64,000 nucleotides of DNA from Litoreibacter roseus (GTDB lineage: Bacteria > Pseudomonadota > Alphaproteobacteria > Rhodobacterales > Rhodobacteraceae), in NCBI RefSeq assembly GCF_009811795.1, contig NZ_BLJE01000005.1, forward strand, positions 124,001 through 188,000. The letters are read 5' to 3'. The notes beneath the pieces were generated by a model. It saw only the letters and a list, made by a program, of their open reading frames with translations, made no database searches and was not told the origin of the DNA. This document shows, piece after piece, positions 52,451 through 62,300 of the stretch (the stretch's first letter is position 1; each line of letters begins with the position of its first letter). Both the position numbers and the translations under genes were made by a program.

Positions 52451-53344
52451 ATGTCCAAACAAAACCAAGCAGACCAGATGCGTAAGGGTGCGGGCTTCAT
52501 CGCCGCACTGGATCAGAGCGGGGGATCAACGCCGAAGGCGCTGCGGCTCTATGGGATCGAGGAAGATGCCTATGACGGCGACGCCCAGATGTATGACCTG
52601 ATCCACGACATGCGGTCGCGCATTGCGAAGGCCGAGGCTTTTACAGGCGACAAGGTAATCGGCGCGATCCTGTTTGAAAAAACCATGGACCGGGAGATCG
52701 GCGGGAAACCCGCAGGTGAGTACCTTTGGACTGAAAAGCATGTCGTGCCGTTTTTGAAAGTCGATAAAGGCCTCGAAGAGGAATCCCGCGGCGTCCGCTT
52801 GATGAAACCTATCGACGGGTTGGATGCGACGCTGGAGCGCGCCGTAAAGGCGGGCATGTTCGGCACGAAAATGCGCTCTGTCATCGATGCGGCTTCCCGC
52901 AGTGGCATTGCAGCGAACGTTGCGCAGCAATTCGAAATCGGGAAAACGATCTTATCCCACGGGCTGGTGCCAATCATTGAGCCGGAAGTGACGATCTCGA
53001 TCTCCGACAAGGCCGAGGCTGAAGACCTGCTGCTGGAGGCAATCAAGGTGGAACTCGACGCCCTGCCCGATGATCAAGAGGTCATGCTGAAGCTCACGTT
53101 GCCCGAGACACCAAACCACTATAAACCGCTTGTCGATCACCCCCGCGTCATGCGCGTGGTTGCGCTGTCGGGTGGCTATTCCAGAGACGAGGCGAATGCG
53201 CGGCTGGCCAAGAACGCTGGCGTGATCGCCAGTTTCTCTCGCGCGCTGACAGAAGGCCTGTCTGCGCAACAAGGCGACGAGGCCTTCGAAAAGACCATCG
53301 GAAGCACCATTGACAGCATCTACAAAGCCTCGGTTGCGGGATAA
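52451..53344 (+). CDS. fda: Fructose-bisphosphate aldolase class I
   Basis: 297 residues, of the bacterial class I (Schiff-base) type. KGAGFIAALDQSGGSTPKAL holds the phosphate-binding region, ILFEKTMDREIGGKPAGEYL follows, and VMLKLTLPETPNH carries the lysine expected to form the Schiff base. It cleaves or makes fructose-1,6-bisphosphate without a metal. The upstream half-site links it to gap1, gap2 and fumC. A terminator follows 37 bp after the stop. Confidence 0.93.
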   Translation: MSKQNQADQMRKGAGFIAALDQSGGSTPKALRLYGIEEDAYDGDAQMYDLIHDMRSRIAKAEAFTGDKVIGAILFEKTMDREIGGKPAGEYLWTEKHVVPFLKVDKGLEEESRGVRLMKPIDGLDATLERAVKAGMFGTKMRSVIDAASRSGIAANVAQQFEIGKTILSHGLVPIIEPEVTISISDKAEAEDLLLEAIKVELDALPDDQEVMLKLTLPETPNHYKPLVDHPRVMRVVALSGGYSRDEANARLAKNAGVIASFSRALTEGLSAQQGDEAFEKTIGSTIDSIYKASVAG

Positions 53345-53381
53345 TCGGACGATGCCCCGAAAGTCTTAACACAATCGGCGA

Positions 53382-53416
53382 AAAACGGCAGCTTTGTTCA
53401 GAAAACCTGCCGTTTT
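53382..53416 (+). terminator. Intrinsic terminator after fda
   Basis: AAAACGGCAG (53382-53391) pairs perfectly with CTGCCGTTTT (53407-53416); the T-run belongs to the stem end. The loop is about 15 nt. Symmetric flanks (AAAA/TTTT) allow termination both ways. Confidence 0.8.
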
Positions 53417-53503
53417 AACTAAAAAACGATTCACATCGCGAATCACTTGTGACAGTGTCTTTTTCAAGCCGCCCGGGATGAGGCGGCAGTGAGGCACCTG
53501 CAG

Positions 53504-53806
53504 ATGACACGCACGGCGAATGCACCCGGACTGACGACGCTTTTGATATGCTCCCTTCTTTTTGTGTTGGGCGCATATTTCACGTTTGCGGCGGTGCAAG
53601 GCGATTTCGGAATTTTCCGGCGTGTTCAGGTGGAAGCTGAAATCGACACCCTTCGCGCTGAGCGAGACGCTTTGGCCATTGAGTTGAAGGTCATGCGCAA
53701 CAAGACACGTCGGTTGTCGGATGACTATCTTGACCTCGACTTGCTTGAAACGCAGGCGCGGTCTGTCTTGGGCCTGATCCGCGCGGACGAAATTCTCATT
53801 CACTGA
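53504..53806 (+). CDS. ftsB: FtsB/DivIC-like septum formation initiator protein
   Basis: 100 residues from the ATG at 53504. One membrane span (LTTLLICSLLFVLGAYFTF, about 10-28), then a periplasmic coiled coil (RRVQVEAEIDTLRAERDALA, MRNKTRRLSDDYLDLDLLET) and a short globular end (QARSVLGLIRADEILIH). FtsB works with FtsL and FtsQ in the divisome. FtsB-like genes next to pdhA are common in alphaproteobacteria, as I recall. The pdhA start is 130 bp downstream, with a palindromic operator between. Confidence 0.9.
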   Translation: MTRTANAPGLTTLLICSLLFVLGAYFTFAAVQGDFGIFRRVQVEAEIDTLRAERDALAIELKVMRNKTRRLSDDYLDLDLLETQARSVLGLIRADEILIH

Positions 53807-53888
53807 GAAACCAATTCTCATCTTCTGCGTTGTCGCCCCCAAGGGGCATTCAAAATTTACGTGAAATCCGCGAAATGCTCTGCTAGAG

Positions 53889-53910
53889 AATAGTTTAACG
53901 TTAAACTATT
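53889..53910. promoter_or_regulatory. Perfect 22-bp palindrome upstream of pdhA
   Basis: The 22 bases at 53889-53910 read the same on both strands, with central core TTTAACGTTAAA (53894-53905) around a CG dinucleotide. It ends 26 bp before the pdhA ATG. The central CG fits a LacI-family operator, but the arms differ from the TGTTA sites before gap and fda, so the regulator may be different. Confidence 0.72.
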
Positions 53911-53936
53911 TCTTCAAACGGGGGGAGTGTCGCCAA

Positions 53937-54947
53937 ATGGCAGCCAGAAAAACCACGAAGAAGCCGAACGTCTCGAAAGAGGAATTGCTCCAATATTACC
54001 GTGACATGCTGTTGATCCGCCGGTTCGAGGAAAAGGCCGGACAGCTTTACGGCATGGGTCTGATTGGCGGCTTCTGTCACCTCTACATTGGGCAAGAGGC
54101 CGTTGTTGTGGGTCTGGAAGCCGCCGCTGAAGAAGGCGACAAACGCATAACGTCGTACCGTGATCACGGGCACATGCTGGCATGTGGAATGGACCCCAAG
54201 GGTGTCATGGCAGAGCTGACCGGCCGCGAAGGTGGATACTCTAAAGGCAAAGGCGGCTCCATGCACATGTTCTCGAAAGAGAAACACTTCTATGGTGGGC
54301 ATGGAATTGTGGCCGCTCAAGTACCTCTGGGTGCCGGACTGGCATTCGCTGATAAATACAAAGAAAACGGCCGCGTGACCTTCACTTATTTCGGCGACGG
54401 GGCCGCGAACCAAGGTCAGGTTTACGAAACCTACAACATGGCAGAACTCTGGGACCTGCCCGTAGTGTTCGTCATCGAAAACAACCAGTATGCCATGGGG
54501 ACCAGCGTACAGCGGTCAACGAAATCGCCATCCTTGTGGGAGCGCGGTGCGGCCTACGGGATTGAAGGGGAAGAAGTCGACGGCATGGATGTGCTGGCAG
54601 TGAAAGCCGCAGGCGAAAAAGCCGTCGCGTACTGCCGGGCGGGGAAAGGTCCCTACATCCTTGAAATCAAGACATATCGGTATCGCGGGCACTCCATGTC
54701 CGATCCGGCGAAGTACCGAACCCGGGAAGAAGTCCAGAAAATGCGGGAAGAGCGTGACGCGATTGAGCACGTGCGCGAAATGCTCCTAACGGGCAAGCAC
54801 GCCACGGAAGACGACCTGAAAGAGATCGACAAAGAGATCAAGGGCATCGTGAACGACGCCGCAGAATTCTCAAAGGAAAGTCCGGAGCCGTCACTCGACG
54901 AACTTTACACCGATATCTACGCAGACGTCGTCCCGCAGGAGGCTTAA
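53937..54947 (+). CDS. pdhA: Pyruvate dehydrogenase E1 component, alpha subunit
   Basis: 336 residues. Thiamine diphosphate motif GDGAANQGQVYETYNMA (about 153-169), the phosphorylation-site-like loop YRGHSMSDPAKYRTREE and the N-terminal LYRDMLLIRRFEEKAGQLY-type block are present. With PdhB it decarboxylates pyruvate and reductively acetylates the lipoyl groups. The N-terminus is basic (AARKTTKKPNVSKEE), which may contact E2. It heads the pdhABC unit; pdhB starts three bases after its stop. Confidence 0.97.
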   Translation: MAARKTTKKPNVSKEELLQYYRDMLLIRRFEEKAGQLYGMGLIGGFCHLYIGQEAVVVGLEAAAEEGDKRITSYRDHGHMLACGMDPKGVMAELTGREGGYSKGKGGSMHMFSKEKHFYGGHGIVAAQVPLGAGLAFADKYKENGRVTFTYFGDGAANQGQVYETYNMAELWDLPVVFVIENNQYAMGTSVQRSTKSPSLWERGAAYGIEGEEVDGMDVLAVKAAGEKAVAYCRAGKGPYILEIKTYRYRGHSMSDPAKYRTREEVQKMREERDAIEHVREMLLTGKHATEDDLKEIDKEIKGIVNDAAEFSKESPEPSLDELYTDIYADVVPQEA

Positions 54948-54950
54948 GAC

Positions 54951-56330
54951 ATGGCAACAGAAATTCTCATGCCCGCCCTCTCGCCTACGATGGAAGAAGG
55001 CACGCTCGCAAAATGGTTGGTGAAGGAGGGGGATGACGTCTCTTCTGGTGACATCATCGCCGAGATTGAAACCGACAAAGCCACGATGGAGTTTGAAGCC
55101 GTCGATGAAGGCAAGATCGGGAAAATACTGGTCGATGAAGGTTCGGAAGGGGTCAAGGTGAACACTCCGATTGCCGTTCTGGTCGAAGACGGCGAAAGCG
55201 TCGGTGACATCGACAGCGCATCAGCAGCTGCCCCGGCGGACAAAGAACAAAGCTCTGAGACTGCACCGGCTGACGGGAAAGAGCATCCGACCCCCGCCGC
55301 ACCAAAATCCCAGAGGGCAATTGAGCCTGAGGTTCCTGAAGGAACCGAGATGAAATCGACCACCGTCCGGGAAGCATTGCGCGACGCGATGGCCGAAGAA
55401 ATGCGGCGCAGCGAAGACGTTTTTCTGATGGGGGAAGAGGTCGCCGAATATCAGGGCGCCTACAAAATCAGCCAAGGTCTGCTGGACGAATTCGGCGCAA
55501 AGCGTGTTATCGATACGCCGATCACTGAACACGGTTTCGCAGGCATTGGCGTCGGCGCTGCGTTTGGCGGCTTGCGCCCTATCGTGGAATTCATGACGTT
55601 TAACTTCGCCATGCAAGCCATTGATCAAATTATTAACTCTGCCGCCAAGACACTGTATATGTCCGGCGGGCAAATGGGGTGCCCGATCGTCTTTCGCGGT
55701 CCGAATGGTGCCGCCGCCCGTGTGGGCGCTCAACATAGTCAAGACTACGCGGCCTGGTATTCAAGCGTACCGGGCCTGAAAGTTGCGCAGCCCTATTCGG
55801 CCGCCGACGCGAAGGGACTATTGAAATCTGCAATCCGAGATCCGAACCCTGTCATCTTTCTTGAAAACGAAATTCTCTATGGGCAGTCTTTCGATGTTCC
55901 CGTTATGGACGATTTCACCGTTCCGTTTGGGAAGGCAAAGATCTGGCGCGAAGGTTCTGACGTGACCATCGTGAGTTTCGGAATAGGTATGACCTACGCC
56001 CTTGAAGCCGCCGACAAGTTGGCTGGAGAGGGGATCGAAGCAGAGGTAATTGACCTACGGACCCTTCGTCCGCTCGATACTGAAACACTGATCGAGAGTG
56101 TCAAAAAAACGAACCGCTGCGTTACCGTGGAAGAGGGTTTCCCGGTCTGCTCGATGGGCAGTTACCTGAGCTCAGTCATTATGCAGGAAGCGTTCGACTA
56201 TCTGGATGCTCCGGTAATCAACTGCACGGGCAAGGATGTTCCAATGCCCTACGCGGCGAACCTTGAAAAGCTGGCGCTGACCACGACCAAAGAGGTCATG
56301 GACGCTGTCAAGCAAGTGACTTACCGGTAA
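54951..56330 (+). CDS. pdhB: Pyruvate dehydrogenase E1 component, beta subunit, with N-terminal lipoyl domain
   Basis: 459 residues. Residues 1-85 are a lipoyl domain with the lipoylated lysine at Lys43 (ETDKATMEF). A Pro/Ala-rich linker (about 86-128) follows, then the E1 beta domain ([76 protein letters not shown]). A lipoyl domain on E1 beta is a special feature of some alphaproteobacteria. It is almost identical to the lipoyl domain of pdhC. Confidence 0.97.
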   Translation: MATEILMPALSPTMEEGTLAKWLVKEGDDVSSGDIIAEIETDKATMEFEAVDEGKIGKILVDEGSEGVKVNTPIAVLVEDGESVGDIDSASAAAPADKEQSSETAPADGKEHPTPAAPKSQRAIEPEVPEGTEMKSTTVREALRDAMAEEMRRSEDVFLMGEEVAEYQGAYKISQGLLDEFGAKRVIDTPITEHGFAGIGVGAAFGGLRPIVEFMTFNFAMQAIDQIINSAAKTLYMSGGQMGCPIVFRGPNGAAARVGAQHSQDYAAWYSSVPGLKVAQPYSAADAKGLLKSAIRDPNPVIFLENEILYGQSFDVPVMDDFTVPFGKAKIWREGSDVTIVSFGIGMTYALEAADKLAGEGIEAEVIDLRTLRPLDTETLIESVKKTNRCVTVEEGFPVCSMGSYLSSVIMQEAFDYLDAPVINCTGKDVPMPYAANLEKLALTTTKEVMDAVKQVTYR

Positions 56331-56342
56331 GGAGATCGGGAT

Positions 56343-57662
56343 ATGCCCACAGAAGTTCTGATGCCCGCCCTGTCTCCCACAATGGAGGAAGGAACCCTCG
56401 CGAAATGGTTGGTCAAGGAAGGTGATACCGTCAATTCCGGTGATCTGCTCGCCGAAATTGAAACAGACAAAGCAACCATGGAATTCGAAGCCGTGGACGA
56501 AGGGACGGTCGGCAAAATCCTCGTGTCCGAGGGCAGCGAGGGTGTAAAGGTCAATACGCCTATCGCGGTTCTCCTGGAAGACGGAGAAAGCGCGGATGAT
56601 ATCGGGGAAGCCTCGACGGCATCGGAACCCGCATCATCAAATGCAGCGCCGGCGGACGCGTCAGAAAAGACAGAACCTGCGACCGGATACGGACGTGGTG
56701 AGGACAGTCCATCGAACGAAGCAACACAAGGAGACAAAGGTGACCGCATCTTCGCGTCGCCTCTCGCCAGACGTATTGCAAAGGACAAAGGACTCGATCT
56801 GTCTGCAATAAAGGGCAGTGGACCCAAGGGCCGTATCATCAAGTCAGATGTGGAGAATGCAAAGCCTCAGGAAAAAACGGAAAGCCCTACCCCATCTGGC
56901 GAAACCGCAAAACCCGCATCCGCATCGACGGGTCCTTCGACAGAGGCGGTTCTGAAAACATACGAGAATCGTGAGACGGAAGAAGTTGCGCTGGACGGCA
57001 TGCGGAAAACCATTGCTGCTCGCCTATCGGAGGCAAAACAGACCGTTCCGCACTTTTACTTGCGCCGAGACATTCATCTCGATGCGCTCTTGAAGTTCCG
57101 CAGCCAGTTGAACAAGACGCTGGAACCTCGCGAGATCAAGCTGAGCGTCAATGACTTCATCATCAAAGCCTGTGCCCTGGCCTTACAGCAAGTTCCCGAC
57201 GCGAACGCGGTCTGGGCCGGCGATCGGATGTTGAAGTTAAAACCATCTGACGTTGCTGTCGCTGTGGCGATCGAAGGCGGTCTGTTTACCCCGGTTTTAA
57301 AAGACGCTGAAATGAAGTCATTGTCCGCTCTCTCAACCGAAATGAAAGATCTGGCCGCACGTGCGCGCGAACGTAAACTGGCACCCCATGAATACCAGGG
57401 AGGCAGCTTCGCAATCTCGAACCTCGGAATGTTCGGGATTGATAATTTTGATGCGATTATTAATCCGCCCCATGCCGCCATCCTTGCGGTCGGCGCAGGA
57501 ACGAAGAAACCTGTAGTGGGTGAAGATGGAGAATTGGCGGTTGCAACTGTCATGTCCACAACACTCAGCGTGGATCATCGCGTAATTGATGGGGCGCTCG
57601 GGGCAAATCTTTTGCAGGCCATCAAGGATAACTTGGAAAATCCGATGGGCATGCTCGCTTAA
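56343..57662 (+). CDS. pdhC: Pyruvate dehydrogenase E2, dihydrolipoamide acetyltransferase
   Basis: 439 residues. Lipoyl domain at 1-85 with Lys43, linker, a peripheral-subunit-binding domain around 138-175 (FASPLARRIAKDKGLDLSAI, GSGPKGRIIKSDV), a second linker and the catalytic domain from about 205 to the end. The catalytic histidine is in TTLSVDHRVIDG. It forms the core of the complex and passes acetyl to CoA. The start ATG 56343 has GGAGATCGGGAT upstream. No lipoamide dehydrogenase (E3) gene follows; it must be elsewhere. Confidence 0.97.
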   Translation: MPTEVLMPALSPTMEEGTLAKWLVKEGDTVNSGDLLAEIETDKATMEFEAVDEGTVGKILVSEGSEGVKVNTPIAVLLEDGESADDIGEASTASEPASSNAAPADASEKTEPATGYGRGEDSPSNEATQGDKGDRIFASPLARRIAKDKGLDLSAIKGSGPKGRIIKSDVENAKPQEKTESPTPSGETAKPASASTGPSTEAVLKTYENRETEEVALDGMRKTIAARLSEAKQTVPHFYLRRDIHLDALLKFRSQLNKTLEPREIKLSVNDFIIKACALALQQVPDANAVWAGDRMLKLKPSDVAVAVAIEGGLFTPVLKDAEMKSLSALSTEMKDLAARARERKLAPHEYQGGSFAISNLGMFGIDNFDAIINPPHAAILAVGAGTKKPVVGEDGELAVATVMSTTLSVDHRVIDGALGANLLQAIKDNLENPMGMLA

Positions 57663-57667
57663 AAAGT

Positions 57668-57697
57668 CTCAAGGCCCAAGCGGCCTTGAGTTCTTAC
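57668..57697. terminator. Terminator between pdhC and cysE
   Basis: CTCAAGGCC (57668-57676), loop CAAGC, GGCCTTGAG (57682-57690), then TTCTT on the plus strand. It separates pdhC from the convergent cysE; the reverse orientation is flanked by T-rich sequence (from AAAAAG upstream), so it is probably bidirectional. Confidence 0.82.
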
Positions 57698-57701
57698 TTA
57701 G

Positions 57702-58511
57702 CTAAAGCTCTCCGCGCAAAAGCTGATCCATCATTATTGACGGCTGGGAACAACCAGCCTCTCCAACGATTCTAGCGGGAACGCCCGCGACCGTTTTCAT
57801 TGGCGGCACCGGCTCAAGCACGACCGACCCTGCTGCGATGCGGGAACAGTGACCGATGCGAATATTTCCCAGCACTTTTGCTCCGGCACCGATCAGCACA
57901 CCATTGTCGATTTTCGGATGACGATCGTCATCTTCTTTGCCGGTCCCGCCAAGCGTTACCGAATGCAGCATGGAAACGTTGTCACCAACGACAGCAGTCT
58001 CACCGATCACGATAGAATGCGCATGATCGATCATGATTCCGCGACCGACAACAGCCGCCGGATGGATGTCCACCCCAAACGCCTCGCTCACCCGCATTTG
58101 AATGAAGTAAGAGAGGTCCTTGCGGCCCTGCTCCCAAAGCCAATGGCCAACGCGATAAGCTTGGATCGCTTGGAAACCCTTGAAATAGAGAAGCGGTTGG
58201 ATGAAGCGATGGCACGCGGCATCGCGCTCAAAGACAGCAACAATATCCGCACGAGCGGCCGCTCCAAGCTCCGGTTCTTTCGCATAGGCATCATCCGCGA
58301 TCTCACGGATAATCTGCTCTGACATTTCACCTGATGCGAGCTTCTGCGACATACGATAGGCCAAGGCCCGCTCTAAATTCTTGTGGTGTAGAACGGAGCT
58401 GTGGATCAAACCGCCAAGAAGAGGTTCTTCTTCAATGGCTGTCTTAGCCTCACTTATGATGCGTTGCCAGACTGGATCAAACTCTGCCAAATGAGTTTTC
58501 GTTTGCGCCAT
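57702..58511 (-). CDS. cysE: Serine O-acetyltransferase
   Basis: 269 residues. The N-terminal helical domain (FDPVWQRIISEAKTAIEEEP, LGGLIHSSVLHHKNLERALA) and the left-handed beta-helix with hexapeptide repeats (GVDIHPAAVVGRGIMIDHAH, GDNVSMLHSVTLGGTGKEDD, GAKVLGNIRIGHCSRIAAGS) are standard. The tail (about 243-269) is longer than that of E. coli and could carry the CysK-binding end. It makes O-acetylserine, the substrate of cysK at 13.7 kb. The ATG is preceded by GGATACTTTC. It directly follows the GTA tail gene on the same strand; cysE next to GTA clusters is recalled from other Rhodobacterales. Confidence 0.95.
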   Translation of the reverse strand: MAQTKTHLAEFDPVWQRIISEAKTAIEEEPLLGGLIHSSVLHHKNLERALAYRMSQKLASGEMSEQIIREIADDAYAKEPELGAAARADIVAVFERDAACHRFIQPLLYFKGFQAIQAYRVGHWLWEQGRKDLSYFIQMRVSEAFGVDIHPAAVVGRGIMIDHAHSIVIGETAVVGDNVSMLHSVTLGGTGKEDDDRHPKIDNGVLIGAGAKVLGNIRIGHCSRIAAGSVVLEPVPPMKTVAGVPARIVGEAGCSQPSIMMDQLLRGEL

Positions 58512-58657
58512 GAAAGTATCCTTTCTGCCGACAGTGTAACGTCTTTAGACGATACATAATCGCCAAATCAGAAACTGAAAGCATTAAAATACTTGCCCCG
58601 GACAATCGCGAAGACGTGAACGGCGCCCAAAACTTCATCCGAGAGTCCCAAAGGCGG

Positions 58658-59374
58658 CTACAGTGGATCTGGAAGATCAAACTGGATTGTGTGAGCGCAG
58701 AGCCGGACGACACCAGATCCCAGCGCGCCGGTTGCCGCCGTAATCCGCAATGGCGTATCCTCGTAGTAAGCGACCGGCTGACCGGTTACCCCCTTTAAAA
58801 ATGCCCCGGTATCAACACCATATCCTGAACCATACCGTGTCTCAGCGCCGTCCACACCAAGGGACCAATCCGTCGCATCGCCATCGAAGCCCGACAACAC
58901 TCGTCCGGTGACAGCAAGGACTGAACATCCCGCCGGAATGAGCGGTGTCGTCTCAGAAACCGCGGGAGCAGCAGAAAATACGTGATCAATCTCTATCACT
59001 TCCGTCCGCGTCGCCGCCCCGCCGCGCGACAGTGAAAGAATGTTTGATCGCCATGATGTGCCATCGAAGGTGACCTTTACGGCTTCGTCCTGAATAAAGA
59101 CGCTCCATCCGATCTGCGGGGATAGGAACTCCCAGCCACCATTCAGAAAAACGGCCAGCAGGCTGGTTTGCCCCAACCAATCTTCGGCCGCGCCATCAGC
59201 CACAAGGTATGTATCGCCATCCTGCGCCGCGCTTGGTGGATTGGTAATCGATCGACTGATCGCACTCAGATGAAGCGCCGCATCAATACGTGCGAGCGCT
59301 TCGTTCATGGTTACGTGTTTTTGGGCCTGCGCCGCGGCGATGAGCGGTAGCTTCAAATGCGTTGTGTTAGTCAT
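58658..59374 (-). CDS. GTA-associated DUF2793 protein
   Basis: 238 residues. The start TNTTHLKLPLIAAAQAQKHV and TMNEALARIDAALHLSAISR, together with SAAQDGDTYLVADGAAEDWL, is the DUF2793 signature. The C-terminal half is beta-rich and may bind sugar. In this family some proteins are phage-like tail or head-spike fibers; in GTA clusters such proteins are thought to act in receptor binding (from memory, inference). The gene overlaps the end of gp15 by eight bases and is the last of the cluster. cysE follows 147 bp downstream. Confidence 0.8.
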   Translation of the reverse strand: MTNTTHLKLPLIAAAQAQKHVTMNEALARIDAALHLSAISRSITNPPSAAQDGDTYLVADGAAEDWLGQTSLLAVFLNGGWEFLSPQIGWSVFIQDEAVKVTFDGTSWRSNILSLSRGGAATRTEVIEIDHVFSAAPAVSETTPLIPAGCSVLAVTGRVLSGFDGDATDWSLGVDGAETRYGSGYGVDTGAFLKGVTGQPVAYYEDTPLRITAATGALGSGVVRLCAHTIQFDLPDPL

Positions 59375-62300
59375 TAATCTCTATCCTTGCGAAAACGCCG
59401 GGGCCAAAGCTTTGCGAAAGCTGAGCCACCTCAATTGAAAAATTTGATCCTGCCTGATCCGCAAAACGTTCAGCTGCGGAATAGGTCCATGCTGGGCTAT
59501 TCAAAATCTCTTCGCGCAAGACGGTGCCGCTCTTGATCACGCGCAGCAGATAAGCCTCTGTATCCTCGGCAAGAGGCACCTCCACAGAAAGCCAACTGTC
59601 CCCATCATATCTGGTCCGTCTTATCCAGCTAACGTCCAAATCGTCTGATACGCGACGCGCTTTCAGATGTACCGGTGCATAGGGTCGCAAACCGATACCA
59701 GAGAACTCTTCCACGAAGTACCGAAACGACGGATCGTCGTAGGGTTTCGTCCCCGGTCCGACACGAAAGTGTCGCTCCAATCCTCGCGCGGACCTGTCCA
59801 TAACGATTTGCTGTGGTGCGCCGTCGAGCAGAATAAATCTGCTTCCTGTCGGCCAGCTTTCTTCGGCAAGATGTTCTGTACCAGCCTGACCGCGTAGGAG
59901 ATTACGGAGCACATAGGTCTGAGGCGCCACCAGCTCCACGTCAGAGAACTGCAAGACTTCCCAGTTAGACGTCGACCCATCCCCAAGCAATGCAACGTTC
60001 GCACCATTCAGAACAGCGCCCTTAGTCTCGGAGCGAAGAGCCCCGCGCGAGATCTGGACTGTAACGCTCCGCCGATCCCAAAGGTAAGATTTTGCCGCGC
60101 CAAGATCAGTTTGTGTGATACCCAAGACGGACGGGTTCTGAACACTCGTATTAAGTTGGTAGTCCGTATCTTGCGCACTGCTGTAAACAGCTGCCGCACC
60201 GTTCCATGGATCACTTGTGACCGCGATGTAAGGAGCATGTGGGACTTCATCGCCTTTAAGAAGCGGCAGGTCCATGAATTGCGTGGTGACAGGTATGACA
60301 GATGCAAACGGCTTAAGGACCGGCGGCTCTTCGACGCCAAGACCCGGAATATATACATGCGGCTCGACCCGTACGGCTTCGACATACCTCCCGCCCCGAT
60401 CCTCGACCCTGTCTACACGATAGAGTGCTTTAGTTCCGTTTTTCTCTTGGATGTATGCAAGATCGCCTGCGTGAACCTCTCCTCGAGAAGGCGGAAGAGC
60501 GAACCGCACCCCGTCCCGCGCGACGCGGGCCTCGGACAACCAGCGCTCAGTTATTGCTTTCGCCTCCGCATCCGTGAGAGCGATAGCAATATCGTTTTGG
60601 GTAGCGTCCGCCGTTGCGGAGTCGGGAAATTCGGACTTTGCAACTCGCGCTGCAAACTCACCTTCGGCTTCGGTATACCCCAGGCGAACTTCACCTGCGA
60701 CCTCTGCCGCAGGCGCTCTCGTCTGCTCGAATACGGGATCACCGCTGTCATCCAAAACAAGTTGGTCCGAAGAGACGTCGAAGTCCTTGGCCAGCTGACG
60801 ATTGCGGAAGATGATTTTTCCGCCACGCTCGACTGCATCAAAACCATGCGACAACATGAGCGACTGGATTGATGCTCGACCTGTTTCAACATCGCCCAAT
60901 GCGAAACCACGCACCACGCCATGCAGATCACGAACATCATAGTCTACGAGACCGGCGGCCTCACAGATTTCGGCCACCACAAATGCCAAGGGCTGGACAG
61001 CCGTTCGCCCGGTCAACCAATGCCCCTTGAGATGGTTTTCTCCATCGCTCCAGACGTTCAGCTTGGCCGGAAATTCAGGCCAAGGCCGTGCATCCCATGC
61101 CCAGACAAATGCCTTCGACATGTCGACCATCTCTGCGCCATAGACATCTGAGACCGGATTATTTTCAAGCTGATTAAAGTGGTAGGTGTATGCCCGGATG
61201 TACTGCCCTTGAATATAATCGTCACGCGCACCCGTTGAAAAATACGGCAATGCGCTTTCACTCGATTTGGGGTCCAGAAACTTGTTCGGTTGATTGGTAC
61301 CCTTATCGATCGCCGCACAACCGAGTTCCGTAAACCAGATCGGTTTGGACTGCGGAATCCATGGGGATGGCGTAGCCTGGCGCACGCCATCAATGCGATC
61401 GTGGTGCGGTTGCGACCACCAACTTTTCAAATCCTTGTAGCGATAGACCCAAGGCTCTCCGTGTGCGCCGTCTTCAATCGGAACGCGGATCTGTTCCTTG
61501 CGCGATGCCTCGTCGGGATAGAACCAGTCATAGCCCTCACCACCTGCGATGTTTCCGCTGAGGTAATCCAGGTCGTAGAGCGTGCCCGCATCCGCATCGA
61601 GATGATCGGGGTCATCGCGCCAGTCAGAGATCGGCATGTAGTTATCGATGCCGACATAGTCGATCGCATCATCAGCCCAAAGGCTATCAAGATGAAAACG
61701 GACATCGCCAGATCCGTCATCCGGCCGGTAGCCGAAGTACTCAGACCAGTCCGCAGCGTAACCGATTTTCGTTCCAGACCCTAGAATATCCTTCACTTCG
61801 CGGGCTAGAAGCCGCAGCGCGTTCACAGCAGGAAATTCCCCCGTCGCATCCCGTATCTGAGTAAACGCGCGCATTTCCGACCCAACGCAGAACGCCTTTA
61901 CTCCACCCGCTGCCTTGCACAGATGCGCATAGTGCAGGATGAATCTTCGGTAGCTCCACTCATTTGGACCGCTATAGCGAACAGTAGATCCAACGATCTT
62001 AAAGTGACGCGGTTCGGCGGTCCCCATGAAAGCGGCCACTTCTTCCGCCGCAGCTTCGGTCTTGTCCTCTGATGCGCTCGTGATACGCCCTCGCCAAGGC
62101 AGTGGCGGTTGAGTTGGGGCGCCGTTCCAGGGGTTGGTCAGCGTGTTACCTTCGAGGATCTCCATCAGAATGAAGGGGTAAAACATCACATCCTGACCAG
62201 CGACCTTCAGCGCCTGAATGGCTTGTACGACGGAAGCATCGGTTGGTGTTCCACCATATACCGGACGACCGTCGACCCGTTTGACGACCTCAGCCTGATT

